The position numbers were made by a program, and so were the translations under genes. The notes under the pieces were generated by a model. It was not told the DNA's origin. It worked only from the letters and a program-made list of their open reading frames with translations, and did no database searches. From Microcebus murinus (lineage: Eukaryota; Chordata; Mammalia; Primates; Cheirogaleidae), in NCBI RefSeq assembly GCF_040939455.1, contig NC_134129.1:19232001-19296000 (forward strand): a stretch of 64,000 nt of DNA, written 5' to 3'. Below, piece by piece: positions 49,376-62,295 of this stretch (its first letter is position 1; each line of letters starts with the position of its first letter).

Positions 49376-50634
49376 GCTTCTTCCTAAATCTTATGCTCAT
49401 TTCGCCCCACAATAGCTACTTAATTCACTAAGACTACTGTTGAAAATATAAAACCGATATTTCTATTGTTAGCCGATTATTCAGTGATTTATTTAAAAAA
49501 GTTGGGTTTTGGTTCACTTCCAAAATTTAATTTGCAGAATGTAGCGGACATTTCTTGCTTTCGTGCTACACAGCACTCATTTTTATTCACATTCCGGTGA
49601 AATGCACCCTGGTTTTCACTAGGGTAAGATGTCCAGCTACTTCTTGCAAACACTGTTAGTGCGCCGCTCCAAGGCTCCAATCCTTTTGGTTTACTGTGTG
49701 CTGCCTGCCCAGCTTCCGCGTGGATTTGCTTCCGATGGCCTGCATCTAAGACAGCCCTCCAAGAGAGGAGCCTCAGCACCCTGGAGCCCCTCTGCTCCCA
49801 TGCACACACACAAAAAAAAGTCTGGCGTTTATGCTTATCTATGGCCAATAATTTAAAAGTGTAAGAGTAAATTACATACCAGATCTCCCTGCAGGAAAGC
49901 GTTGAAGACCTCCTTTTCCGCACACTCTAACTTGGTTTCCCTTCCCTCCCCCTATCCTTTCTGGTTTCTCCCGGGAATAGGGCTTTAATCACTTACACTC
50001 CAACCCTCATTCTCAGTGTCTCCTGCAGGGAACCTCGCCTAAGACATGGGTGGATCATGGGAGCGAGCCCTAAGCCAATCAGTAAGTAACTCACATTTCC
50101 CTGCCAAAGGTTTGTGGGTAGGATTGAAGCGATGAGATTGCCCTGAGTATCCCAAGGGAGAGAATATTGCCCTTTCTTAAGAGAATCCAAGCTGAGAGAC
50201 TGCAAATAAACCCTCCACGTCCTACAGCTGGGTTTTTAGCACCACAGGTGGAAGAGTCAAGCTGAGTCAAGTGGTGTTGAAAACAGATTCCAGGGAGATC
50301 GTTTACACCTGCACCTTGTCGTGCCTGAAGGCAGCCCTATCTCTGGACTTCTCACTTCCAGGAGCCAGAAACAATTCCATTTCTGCCCGGGCCAGGTCGG
50401 CTCGAATTCTTATGCCGACTTGGACCCGCAGGTCTGGCTTCCCCTTGGCTGGCGGGTCAGCACGGGTTGTCCCTGCTCTTCTCCCAGGTGAGATTCCAGC
50501 CCCTGGAAAAAACAAACAAACAAAAAAGGCTCAGAGTTCTCAAGCACTGAGCGTCTGCAGGTGCCTCAATTGGAGTCAGTTTCTTCGCAGCTTTTATGGC
50601 CTTCCGCTGGGGCGTCCACAGTCATTATCTTTTT
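49376..50634. other. Intergenic sequence, possible old repeats, no gene seen
   Basis: From 49890 to 50500 the sequence is nearly balanced in composition. It has the feel of a degraded interspersed repeat (for example 'gggaatagggctttaatcac', 'agaatccaagctgagagactgcaaataaaccctcc'), but I cannot name a family. The 144-codon minus-strand frame (49489-49923) and 135-codon plus-strand frame (50271-50678) show no known domain, and the second runs into an L1. Confidence 0.35.
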
Positions 50635-51045
50635 TATTTTTTCAGCATATTATGGGGGTACACATTTTAAGGTTTTGAATAATGCCCTTGTCCCTCCTCC
50701 CCCCACAAGTCTGAGCTTCAAGCGTGACCATCCCCCAGATGGTGCACATCGCACTCATTGTATATGTGTGTACCTGTCCCCTCCTCCGCCCAACACCCAA
50801 TAAATGTTACTCCTATGTGTCCACTTAGGTGTTGATCCGTTAATACCAGTTTGCTGGTGAGTACATGTGGTGCTTGTTTTTCCATTCTTGAGATACTTCA
50901 CTTAGTAGGATGGGTTCCAGCTCCATCCAGGAAAATACAAGAGGTGCTAGATCGCCGTTGTTTCTTAGAGCTGAATAGTACTCCATGGTGTACATACACC
51001 ACATTTTATTAATCCACTCATGCACTGATGGGCAGTTACCTTTGC
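50635..51045 (-). mobile_element. L1 LINE 3' end, antisense
   Basis: It begins TTTTCAGCATATTATGGGGGTACACATT and carries the C-rich complement of the 3' UTR. A minus-strand frame (50840-51025) reads MEYYSALRNNGDLAPLVFSW, then MELEPILLSEVSQEWKNKHH, the C-terminal segment of L1 ORF2p of this lineage. It is 5'-truncated near 'tgatgggcagttac' and is the same L1 type as at 17331, 43850 and 57503. It has no intact ORF2. Confidence 0.93.
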
Positions 51046-51059
51046 TGCCTTTGTCTTCA

Positions 51060-51640
51060 CTTGCCTGTCAGGTGTGCGGGGTGCCTTAACACCGCAGTTG
51101 TCATCTCCTCACCTTAGTCCACAACACATGTCCTTAACCCCTCTGAGGGCCAACAACCAGACTGGAGGCTGACTTACTCCTCATACATGGCTCCATTTTG
51201 AGACCTTTGGGATCGCAAATTATTATACATCAGTCCTCTTTCTCTCAGCAATGAAAACCACCTTGAAACCCTTCACTTGTGAAGGGAGAAATGTTAGACA
51301 AATTGAATGTAACGGAGTTTAATGGACCAGAGCATGATTTGAGGATCAGGCAGGCAGACCTGCCCGGGACCAGAACAGGTTCAGAGTGATTCTGGGTCTG
51401 GCACGTGGTCGGATAATGTTTATTGGCAGAAAAAAAAAGAAGGCGACATACAGAAAACAGGTGAGGTACAGAAATAGCTGCGTTGGTCACAGCTGGGACC
51501 ATTTGCCTTGTTTCACCATGGCTTCAACAGTTTGCCACCTGTAATTGGCTGAAACTCTGTGTAGGCACAAGAGGAGGTTATAATCTGTTTATACCTCAAT
51601 TAGGTTAAAATTCACTATGTATGGAGAACCCACTAAATTA
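51060..51640. other. Probable old interspersed repeat, family not assigned
   Basis: Phrases such as 'tggaccagagcatgatttgaggatcaggcaggcagacctgcccgggaccagaacaggttcagagtgattctg' and 'ttggctgaaactctgtg...gcacaagaggaggttataatctgtttatacctcaattaggtta' read like a known mammalian repeat, probably an LTR or DNA element. I cannot assign it. Confidence 0.4.
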
Positions 51641-51670
51641 TACAACACTTTAAGTAGTAAAATATCTATT

Positions 51671-51993
51671 TTTTTTTTTTTTTTTGAGACAGAGTCTCAC
51701 TGTGTTGCCCAGGCTAGAGTGCCGTGGCGTCAGCCTAGCTCACAGCAACCTCCAACTCCTGGGCTCAAACAATCCTCCTGCCTCAGCCTCCCAAGTAGCT
51801 GGGACTACAGGCATGTGCCACTATGCTCCGCTAATATTTTCTATATATTTTTAGTTGGCCAACTAATTTCTTTCTATTTTTAGTAGAGAAGGGGTCTTGC
51901 TCAGGCTGGTTTCGAACTCCTGACCTTGAGTGATCCTCCCGCCTCAGTCTCCCAGAGTGCCGGGATGACAGGCGTGAACCACCACACCTGGCC
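51671..51993 (-). mobile_element. Alu SINE (strepsirrhine dimer), antisense
   Basis: The T-tract with GAGACAGAGTCTCACTGTGT opens the element, and it ends CACACCTGGCC. The 13 bp duplication is TAAAATATCTATT at 51658-51670 and TAAACTATCTATT at 51994-52006. Confidence 0.95.
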
Positions 51994-52006
51994 TAAACTA
52001 TCTATT

Positions 52007-54762
52007 AATACTACTATTTAAAAATCCTGAGAGAGGAGAGGGTAGTATGAATAATTCCAAACATAGTATATCCTCACTGAAAAAAAGATAATGCTATTAA
52101 TATTATTATTAATTAAAAGCAGTGTATGGGTTCTGAAGTGATATGGGCTCTGGTATTGTGATACATGTTCTGACAAATTGTAGCTCCCTAGTTGTCTGAT
52201 TTGGGGAAAAAAATATTTTTTCTGAGACTGAATTGTTTTCTCTGCAAAATAAGAAACACTGGCATTTATATCATTAGGTTGTCTGAGAAATAAGTGTGAG
52301 AAATATATGTTTAAATTCTAAGCACAATGTCGCCATGTAGTAAGAATTTAATGTTAGCAATTGTCATTGTTTCCAAGGATGAACTAATTTATTCACACTT
52401 GTTATATATGCTGCTTTTAAAGGAATTTTTTTTCATAAAAATTACCTCTTAAACTTAATCTGTAAAAAGCTCGCATAGTTAAAATCGAAATATTTTACTT
52501 CATCTCATATGTCTCAATGCAATAAATATAGTGGCCAAATTAAGAAAAGAATGTGACAGGCTTTTAGGTGGTTCATGCGAAGGGAGTTAATATATACCAC
52601 TTCCCTGAGAAGTGGTGCTTGTGTAAAATCAAAGAAATTTTCTTAAAAGTGTGATTTTAACCCAGCAACTACTCGATTTATTTCTATGACATATTTGAAT
52701 AAAAACTTTAATTTTTAATGAATGTCTTCATTTCTTTTTCTTCATTGGGCCATGTGCATCATTATTAATAGCAATAATGGGCAAATATCAAAACTGAACA
52801 TCATAGTGTTGTAAAGTTTTGAAAATTATCAAACAGTTTCAAATATACCAGCACATTTAACCCCAATATCTATGTGGCTGGGAGATTGTGTTACTGCGCC
52901 CATATCACAGTCTAACAGACTGAGGCTGATGGAAATAAAATAAGTAAAATGAAGTTGTACAGTGGAAATACTGAGTGTACTCCACTGGCTCCACATCTCA
53001 TTTTTTTTTTTAGAACACATTTTGCTATTGTGAATCACTTTCGTGGCGTGTAATAAAAGCTTAATGAAGAAAAATCTGGAGATGCAAGTTTTGACAAGCA
53101 TGCGCAGGGGAGCTCTGCGTGATCTAAACCAACCAAGCCTGACACGTAACACGCCTAGACTAGAGCCAAAGGCAACACTTTTATTTTGAGGAAGGATGGC
53201 GAAAAGAGCCCTGCCCTTCCCAGCACTCTCCCGAGGCCTTCAGTAGCCTGGTAGGGACCAGGCAGAATCCTGTTCATCACCGTAGCTGGGAAAATTTAAT
53301 ATAAAAAAATGGTACCCAGGGACTGGTTTGTAAAAATTATCAAATTGCAAAAAAAAAGAAAAAAAAAGAAAAAAAAAAGCCTCTTCAATGGAAGGCTAAG
53401 GCAGTGGTCATTGAAGGGTAGCCCATAGACATCTGAGGATAGTCTCATGGGGTCTAAATGGTTAAAAATTTATGGTAATACTAAGCCACAATTTGCCTTT
53501 TGTACCTTCGATCCTTAGGTGGCCAATGATAAGAATGAAACAAAAATAAATTCTCAGGATGAATTTCAAACGGGGAAAGAGTTTTTTTTGACAACGGTTG
53601 TCTTTGTCATTTGAAAAATAAGAAAGAAATGAACAGTTTTCTCTCTTAAATTGATTTTGACATAATTACAGAACTGGAACATTAGTTCATGGAACTGTCA
53701 AAGCTGCATCTTCCAAAGAGTTGGGACTTTCTTGAGAGAGAAAAAAGGAAACGTCAAAACTCTGCTGAGCAATGTTAATGGATGACTTATTCCCCCTCAT
53801 GTAACTGAAAAGAGAGAGAAACCATGAACCTCAAATCAGTGTTTTCTTTTTTTCCTTTAACCTGTATTAAATTTTAGTTCACTGACATCCTCTAAGATTT
53901 CTTGTCATTAAAAGCTTTTAGGCTGCCTAGGTAATTCAGAAGAAATTTCTTTTAAGTGGGAGGAAAGGTGATATTTAAATAGATCATTGGATTGACTATT
54001 GATTAAAAAAAAAAATTCTTTTGGTGACACATAGGAAGTGCTTCAGGATTGCTTTGAATTCTGAGTTTTGATTTACATCGGAATCCAGAAATGCAAACGC
54101 TTCCTAAGTATGAGCTGAACCTAACCGATATTGTAAAATTTTGTCAACAAATTTTGTATCTGAGGCTACAATTGGTCTTCCGATATCCATTCTCTCCTCC
54201 TCTCTTTACTGAAGGAACTCTTAAATATTAGCAAGGTACATGATCATTAGAATGAAGGCCATATTCTCTAGTCTTCTTTGCAGGTAGACAGAGCCAGCTC
54301 ACTAAGTTAGGCCCATGCATGGATTGTGAACGGAAGTAGTTGCACATCTTCTAGATCTTGTCCTTGGAGAATAGTCTCCACTTCCCTCTTTAGCACTTCC
54401 TCTGCAACCCATAAAGAGTAAGAGAGAGAAGCCAAATTGAAAGATGCCAGAAAATACATATAAGATCCCTCGTGAGATTCAGGAAAAATGGTCCAGAAAA
54501 CCAATCACCTAGTCTTGGTTCATCTTCTTTTACCTGCTGCAACCCCGGAACTTACTCCCTTATTTTACCTATGTGCATTTCAGCGTCAGCTGAGTGTTAA
54601 TATCATAAGCACAGCAGGAGTAGTTTGCTATTACACAAGCCCTGCCTTGTTCAGCTAACAGGTAATCCAGTGCTATGTGATTGTCCAAGACAACTTTAGC
54701 TAGAGAATCCACAGACTTTTGTCGTGCAGAGATAGCAGCAGCAGCATTAGCTATGATCCAAC
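52007..54762. other. Intergenic sequence, no gene seen
   Basis: AT-rich DNA with a MIR-like piece at about 52830-52950 ('aaattatcaaacagtttcaaatataccagcacatttaaccccaat...cagactgaggctgatgg') and an interrupted A9G tract at 53347-53379. The frames on both strands are short and without motifs. Confidence 0.5.
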
Positions 54763-56139
<1,377 letters not shown>

Positions 56140-56202
56140 ACAAAAGAATAGCACTTAGGTAGCCAGGCAGATCACTAACAATGACATTAGGATGAGACAT
56201 AT

Positions 56203-56272
56203 AAATGACTTTTTACTCATAAAAAATGACATTTTACTCATTCAATGACTTTTTACTCATAAAAATGACAAT
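56203..56272. repeat. Imperfect tandem duplication, 40 bp period
   Basis: AATGACTTTTTACTCATAAA with trailing AATGACA occurs at 56203 and again at 56243. A related 'gacattttactcatt' lies between. Confidence 0.9.
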
Positions 56273-56304
56273 TTCACATGACTTAACCTAACATAGCATA
56301 TGCT

Positions 56305-56480
56305 TTGCACCAATCTAACAGTTTGATCATTTATTTAATTCTCACAATAACCATAGGAGTTGATTATTGTTGTTTTATAGGAGGGAGTAGACATAGAAAG
56401 GTTAAGCATCTACTCCCAAGGTCAAAACACGTATGGAGTAGGAAAGTGAGGATCCAAATCCAGGCCCTCTGGCTCCAAAA
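56305..56480 (+). mobile_element. MIR SINE
   Basis: The order 'gctttgcaccaatctaacagtttgatcatttatttaattctcacaataaccataggagttgattattgttgttttatag', 'agacatagaaaggttaagc', 'gaggatccaaatccaggccctctggctcc' follows MIR. Confidence 0.8.
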
Positions 56481-56659
56481 TGCATTCTCTTGACTGATTT
56501 GAAGTCAAGACAATAAGGACATTCCTTTGCTCCGTGAGGGTGGATAATTCTCTTTGCATACATCTACATCCTACTCTTATGAATGCCGAGTGTTCGTGCT
56601 AGCATAGGGCCCTCTTTATTGTAGAGAAGAGGAATGTTTGTTTAAAATACCCGTTCCCA

Positions 56660-56790
56660 CCAGGTGTGGTGGTGAGCACCTATAGTCCCAGCCACACGGG
56701 AGGAAGCATAGGTGGGGGGATAGTTTGAGCCCAGGAGTTCAAAGCCAGCGTGGGCAAGACAGCAAGGCCCCATCTCTAAAAAACACAAGT
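56660..56790 (+). mobile_element. Old Alu monomer (FLAM/FRAM-like)
   Basis: The sequence CCAGGTGTGGTGGTGAGCAC...GAGCCCAGGAGTTCAAAGCC...GGCCCCATCTCTAAAAAACAC is a single diverged arm without a partner. It is probably a fossil monomer. Confidence 0.7.
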
Positions 56791-56875
56791 AGATAGCAGT
56801 AACATAAGAAATAAATTATCCACTCACAAGCTGCAGCTTACATCTTGATAGTCTCTGGCTTACAACGTTAGCCAG

Positions 56876-56955
56876 ACAGTTATAATATTATCTAATATTA
56901 TTAATAATAATATTAATAACTAATATTATTAATAATATTAGTTATAATACTATCT
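56876..56955. repeat. AT palindrome cluster
   Basis: AACTAATATTATT (56918-56930) and AATAATATTAGTT (56931-56943) form a perfect spacer-less palindrome, extendable to about 30 bp. Further TATAATATTATCTAATATTA copies flank it. It is a candidate cruciform-forming tract. Confidence 0.85.
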
Positions 56956-57071
56956 GGACATTGAACACTTCTGAACTATAAAGCGATGCAATACTGAGTT
57001 CTTTGAGAGCTTTTACCCCAGATTAAACATATCTGTTTTGAAGACTTACAAGTTTGTTTGAATGCTAATTT

Positions 57072-57072
<1 letters not shown>

Positions 57073-57109
<37 letters not shown>
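57073..57109. repeat. (TAGA)n tetranucleotide microsatellite
   Basis: About nine perfect TAGA/GATA units. Confidence 0.97.
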
Positions 57110-57502
57110 TTATATATTTGTGGGCGCACAACTACAACAAGGACGACAATTCCTCCTGGGAATGTGACCTATAAGGAAATCATGGGCTAAGAAGGATGGT
57201 GGTGGGGTTGCTGAGTAAAGTTTCATGCCCAGAGCAAATAACGCTTCTTCAGTGATCGCCACGAACATGAAGCTTCTGTGTCCCACAACCTTAAAATGGA
57301 TCGAGGTCATTCAAGTTTATTCTTCAATGGTTGAAGCACCGTTATCAATTTTTTATGCATTGCTCAGCCATCCAAAATTTCTTAAGCTACTACTTTGTGC
57401 TAGGCACTGTGCGAGCAACTGGATGTATAGTAGTAAATCAGAAAGTCTTGGATACTTGTTGAACGCTGCTATCATCGTGGTCACCTACTCAAAGAAAGTT
57501 AT

Positions 57503-58220
57503 TCCCCCCCCCCCAGAATATTACAGGGGTATAATTGTTTAGGTTGCATATATTGCCTTAGCCCCGCCTGAGTCAGAGCTACAAGCGTGACCATCCCCCA
57601 GACAGTGTGCATTGAACACATTAGGTGTGACTATACCCAGCCCCTCCTCCCCCTCCCACCTGCCCTACACCTGGTGAATGTTACTAGCATATGTGCACAT
57701 AGTGTTGATGAACTAATACCAATTTGGTGGTGAGTACATGTGGAGTTTGTTTTTTTGTCATTTCTGTGATACTTCACTTAGTAGAACGGGCTCCAGCTCC
57801 ATCCAGGATAATATAAGAGGTGCTAGATCTGCATTTTTTGTTGTGGCTGAGTACAACTCCACGTATGAGAACAAAATCAAAGACTCAATATCCTTCACGA
57901 TAGCAACGAAGAAAATAAAATACCTAGGAATATATTTAACGAAAGAGGTGAAAGACCTCTACAGGGAGAACTACAGAACACCAAAGAAGGTAATAGCAGA
58001 GGGTGTAAACGGGTGCAAAACCCTACCATGCTCATGGATCCATCGGCAGAATCAACGTTGTTAAAATGTCTATACCACCCAAAGTGACCTGCAGATTCAA
58101 TGCAATCCCTATTGAAATACCAACCTCGTTTTTCACAGATCTAGAAAAAAATAATTCTACACTTCTTACGGAACCAGAAAAGACCTTGTGTGGCAAAAGC
58201 AAATTAACCAAAGAAGAAAC
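57503..58220 (-). mobile_element. L1 LINE 3' end with 5' inversion
   Basis: From 57515 to about 57866 the sequence is the reverse complement of an L1 3' UTR and ORF2 end ('gaatattacaggggta...gaccatcccccagacagtg...cttcacttagtagaacgggctccagctcc'). From about 57870 to 58220 the strand switches. Plus-strand ORF2 text from farther upstream appears, encoding KIKYLGIYLTKEVKDLYREN and 'LPCSWI'. This head-to-head layout is the signature of twin priming during L1 insertion. An 11 C run (57504-57514) stands where the poly-T should be. Flanks show only an imperfect CAAAGAAA-type repeat. Both parts are broken and non-coding. Confidence 0.9.
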
Positions 58221-59089
58221 TTTTTTTTAGTTTAAGTGACCAGGAAACCCTTCTCACTCCTGTCCCTGTCTCTTACAGAGCAAGATAAAGTCCCAGTAAA
58301 GGCTCTCGACTGCTGAGGGAAAAGATGGTCTTTAGAGATGACTCTAGGACAATATTTTACCTTTATATAACTCCTTTAAAATACCCTCTTCTTAAATGTA
58401 CTCTTGGGAACTTAAAATATGTTTGGAATAATCAAAAGGACTACCCCACCAAAAAAAGAAGAAGAGAGAACCCTGTGGCAATCTCATCTATAAAATTGTT
58501 AATGATTTAGGTCCTTGGCAATGTTACATCACAGGTGTGCCGGAAGACGTGAGTTGTGTTAACCCCAGGACCTGGGGTTATGGTTTAGGAGAAAGCGAGG
58601 TAGGAGATGTGCAGAGTGGGGTCACAGATGCCGAATTTTTTTTTTCTCCCTTACATGTGGTTGTGTTTATTGCCCTCCTTTGAATTTGTTCAAAGAGCAT
58701 GAAAACCACGTCCCCTGGCTCGAAATCTGGAATTCTGCCTCAGGGCCTGTCTTTACCCTGGGAAAGTTATTTCTTTTCACCAAAGAGGGCAAGTGTGAGG
58801 CAAAGTAAAACAAGTAAGCAAAGAAATACAGGAGCACTAAATTTTGCACGAAAAAAAAGCAAGATTTGTGCCTAGCCTCTACCACTTAATCAATTGTATG
58901 ATTTGGGATGATAGGCACGCATTTTTCAACTTTTAATTTTTTCATCTACGTGCAATAGGAATAAAATATCTACCGCCCAAACTGAATTAATTTTGATGGA
59001 AATTCAGTAAGATGGCAAATAGGAAAGTTATTTGATTAAAACATGAAGTTCATTTCAAATAGACTTTGGTCTCAATAATCAATGCGTGT
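58221..59089. other. Intergenic sequence, no gene seen
   Basis: Mixed composition with no repeat I can name. The short frames lack known motifs. Confidence 0.5.
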
Positions 59090-59330
59090 GTGGAAAAATT
59101 AGTATTAATAGTTAAATGTATATAGACTTGGAAATCAGACAGATTCCCACTACTTATTCGCTTTGTGATATTCGGCAATTTTCCTTAGCTTTTCAAAACT
59201 AGCTTTCCTCATTAGGGGAACGGTGATAATCACACCTCGTAGGGTTTTGTGATGTTTCTATGAACTAATAAATGATTAGTCTAGAGCCTGGCATTTAGCA
59301 TACATGCTCAGTAAATGGGAATTTTTATCT
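59090..59330 (-). mobile_element. MIR SINE, antisense
   Basis: The order 'agacttggaaatcagacagattcccac', 'ttattcgctttgtgatattcggcaattttccttagcttttcaaaactagctttcctcattaggggaacggtgataatcacacctcgtagggttttgtgatg', 'gcctggcatttagcatacatgctcagtaaatg' is a nearly complete reverse-complement MIR. Confidence 0.88.
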
Positions 59331-60909
59331 TTCCTGAGAAATGCATACTTATTCTGACTTAATAGAAATGATTTTTTTTTAATACCATTAAAGTCCCCTA
59401 TATTTTAAATATTACATCAAAGTCAAACCAGAAATCCTTCTGTGTGTGGGAGAGCTGGGGCACCTTTGGGGCACAGAATCCTATAATCAACCCAGCGATG
59501 CAGAAAATTATTTCTGTCCTTTGATATCCTTTGTCACACTGCCACAGTCTCAGCCAAGCAGAGGTGATGGCGCACGCTGGACTGTGTGGTCTTATAATCT
59601 GCCTCATCACCGTGTGTTTGTTCCATTGGCATCTTGTTAGGCGAAGGACAGTTTGCAACACAAGTGCTTGTTTGTTCTGAATGATGAGAGATGAGCTGGC
59701 CCTCTCCTTTCCCCAGAGTTTCTTTGACCTTGGACAACACTGTTGCCATGCAACCACATTTTCTTGGTTTAAGCATCGGGAATCAGAGTTGATTGGCTAT
59801 AAATCTATAAAGCAGGTTTTCCTTGGTGGGTGGAAGCCGATTGCTGCCACTCTAAATAATAGCATTAACAAAAACGGAAGCAAATCCAGCGAACCCATTT
59901 TAACATGTGTTTAGTTCGGTGTCAGGGAATCATTCCTTAAAAGGCTCAGATTCTTCATGCCTGTTCAGCAAAACTGAGAAAAATTATATTTTATTTTAAA
60001 GTTTTCTGCAGATAATACAATGTTTCTCATCTAAGAAACAAAGCTTACTAGTTTTAGCAGAAGTGCTTGCCTGTCATTGTTTTACAATTGGCCTTGCCAA
60101 TAAAATAAGTCCATTAAAATGTCTAGATTTCAACAGGATCCTAAAAGAAATGTTCAGCTACTTAAAAATTAATTTATGCTCATAAACTTACATGACAAGT
60201 AAGTCTGCCTGAATCTTTAAAAAAAAAATAGTTACAGAGGAGGAAAAAAAATTGAACTACCAATCTAAAATGATAAGCATGATTTTTTTCAAAAGAAAGC
60301 TAGTAAGGAAAAAAGCTTAGGACAACAAATTATCATTTTCATTAGGAGTAAGCCACAGATGCACAAACATACTCATAAACAGACAAATGGACACACTTGC
60401 AAGTGTCTAAGAAGTCTATACACATAGACTCTTTCCTTCGCTATTTTTTGCTTTCTGAGGAAAATTCTTCCTGACGATTCAAACCAGGTAAACACCTCCT
60501 GTTGGATGTTCTACCGAGCCTCCGATTTCCCCTTCCGTAATCCTTATCATACTTGTAATTGCCGCTTTTGTGATTACCTTACCCATCAGGCCGGAAATTT
60601 TTCTCCGTTACATCCTCTGACTTCTACCGTAGGGATTACTCGTGGTAGGCACTCAACGGATACCTGTTAACCGAATGCATGGAAGAATAGATGAAAGATG
60701 ATAGTTTCAATTATAAATATTCCTTCTCTTTATGAAGCAGAAAGACGCCTGTAAAAATACATTAATATGTTTTCCTCTTGTGTTTTTCCCTGTAATGATC
60801 CTGTTTCTGTTTCGCCAGAGGCATCCAATGCCTCAGGGGCAACTAAAGTCTTCTTAGTAGGGAAGCACAGAGGAAGAGGAAAATGATCAGCTGTTAACAA
60901 ATAACAATT
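59331..60909. other. Intergenic sequence, no gene seen
   Basis: Single-copy-looking DNA. A 119-codon minus-strand frame (59398-59757) overlaps other frames and has no recognisable domain. Confidence 0.5.
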
Positions 60910-60986
60910 TGTGTGTGTGTGCGTGTGCGTGTGTGTGTGTGTGTGTGGTGCATGTATGTGCATGTATGTGCATGTATGTGCATGTA
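60910..60986. repeat. (GT)n plus CATGTATGTG decamer repeat
   Basis: A GT/GC run is followed by three full copies and a partial copy of CATGTATGTG starting at 60951. Confidence 0.95.
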
Positions 60987-61696
60987 AAGCTGAGTGTTAA
61001 CCTTAAACAGCACTCTCTGTGTAGAGAGAAAGGATTTTCACATTTCAAAGGCATTCTCATTTTAAAATCAGAAGTCGGGCCCTTAAAGGACTTCATGAGC
61101 CTCAGTGAGGAGGATGGGGCAGAAGAGAATTTGAATCTACTGAGGGAGAGGAGAAAGAGCACTTCTATGGTATTGAGAGAAAGAAGACAAGACAGAGAGA
61201 AGAGAGAAGATAGTAGAAGGAACACAGAGAAGGTGAGTGTGGGAGGAAGTTGAAAGCAGATTTTTTTTTTTTTTAAGCTTTCTTGATTCCAGCCAGTTTG
61301 GACTTGGTGGGCAGAGACCACTTTCATCACCATCCTTCTGTTTTGTGTCAGTTACACATTGCATGCATCTGTTCAGTGTCTGGTTACACAACCCAGTCAC
61401 TCAGCCCAGCTGATGGCGAGGAATGAGTGAGGGTAGGCTTTAGGGCGCAATTTCTTGGCCTGGTGAGGTGACATTAAATTAAGCAATGTATGGACCCATT
61501 TAAAAGGTTTTCTTGGTTCCTGGGGCTTTATTTCTTTTATTATTTTTTCATTTGGGGAAATTCAAGTGGACATTCAAAAAGTCTCGAGGACCCGAATTAT
61601 ACATCTCATTGTGCCCAAGCGAAAACATAGATGCAACAAAGAAGAGTAAGATGTTGAAAGAGTGGCCCTCAAGTATGAGGCTTTGTTATATCTCGG
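60987..61696. other. Intergenic sequence with a purine-rich tract, no gene seen
   Basis: The stretch 61140-61240 is strongly A/G-rich on the + strand. The frames here overlap on both strands and look like low-complexity artefacts. Confidence 0.5.
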
Positions 61697-61714
61697 AAAG
61701 AATATCAATGACTT

Positions 61715-62248
61715 GGCCAGGCGCGGTGGCTCACGCCTGCCATCCTAGCACTCTGGGAGGCCGAGGCGGGCGGATTGCTCGAGGTCAGGAGTTCGAAACC
61801 AGCCTGAGCAAGAGCAAGACCCTGTCTCTACTATAAATATAAATTTCTACTGTTAATTAACCCCACTCAAAGCCACCAATACCTCTGTTAGAATATGACA
61901 GCAGGCTGGGCGTGGTGGCTCACGCCTGTCATCCTAGCTCTCTGGGAGGCCGAAGCAGGAGGATCGCTCAAGGTCAGGAGTTCAAAGCCAGCCTGAGCAA
62001 GATGGAGACCCCATCTCTACTATAAATAGAAAGAAATTAATTGGCCAACTAATATATATATATATAGAAAAAATTTAGCCAGGCATGGTGGTGCATGCCT
62101 GTAGTCCCAGCTACTCGGGAGGCTCAGGCAGGAGGATCACTTGAGCCCAAAAGTTTGAGGTTGCTGTGAGCTAAGCTGACGCCACGGCACTCACTCTAGC
62201 CTGGGCAACAAAGCGAGACTCTTGTCTCAAAAAAAAAAAAAAAAAAAA
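61715..62248 (+). mobile_element. Composite insertion: Alu left arm + 60 bp non-Alu + complete Alu
   Basis: An Alu left arm (61715 to about 61844) starts GGCCAGGCGCGGTGGCTCAC. About 59 bp of unrelated sequence follows (61845-61903), then a complete strepsirrhine Alu dimer (61904 to about 62230) with an A tail of about 25-30. A perfect 18 bp repeat, AAAGAATATCAATGACTT, flanks the entire block at 61697-61714 and 62249-62266, and no separate duplication brackets the second Alu. The whole block therefore looks like one retrotransposition event. Confidence 0.88.
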
Positions 62249-62295
62249 AAAGAATATCAATGACTTAGTTGACATTGGGATGAACAGTGATTATT

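Noticed and set aside
49489..49923. 144-codon minus-strand frame
   Set aside because: There is no recognisable motif, no splice or promoter support, and it is probably a chance frame in a slightly GC-richer stretch.
50840..51025. 61-codon minus-strand frame as a gene
   Set aside because: It is the C-terminal fragment of L1 ORF2, part of a 5'-truncated dead copy. It is annotated as the L1.
60887..61333. 148-codon minus-strand frame rich in His/Thr and Leu/Ser
   Set aside because: It crosses the GT microsatellite and a purine-rich tract, and the composition is that of simple sequence.
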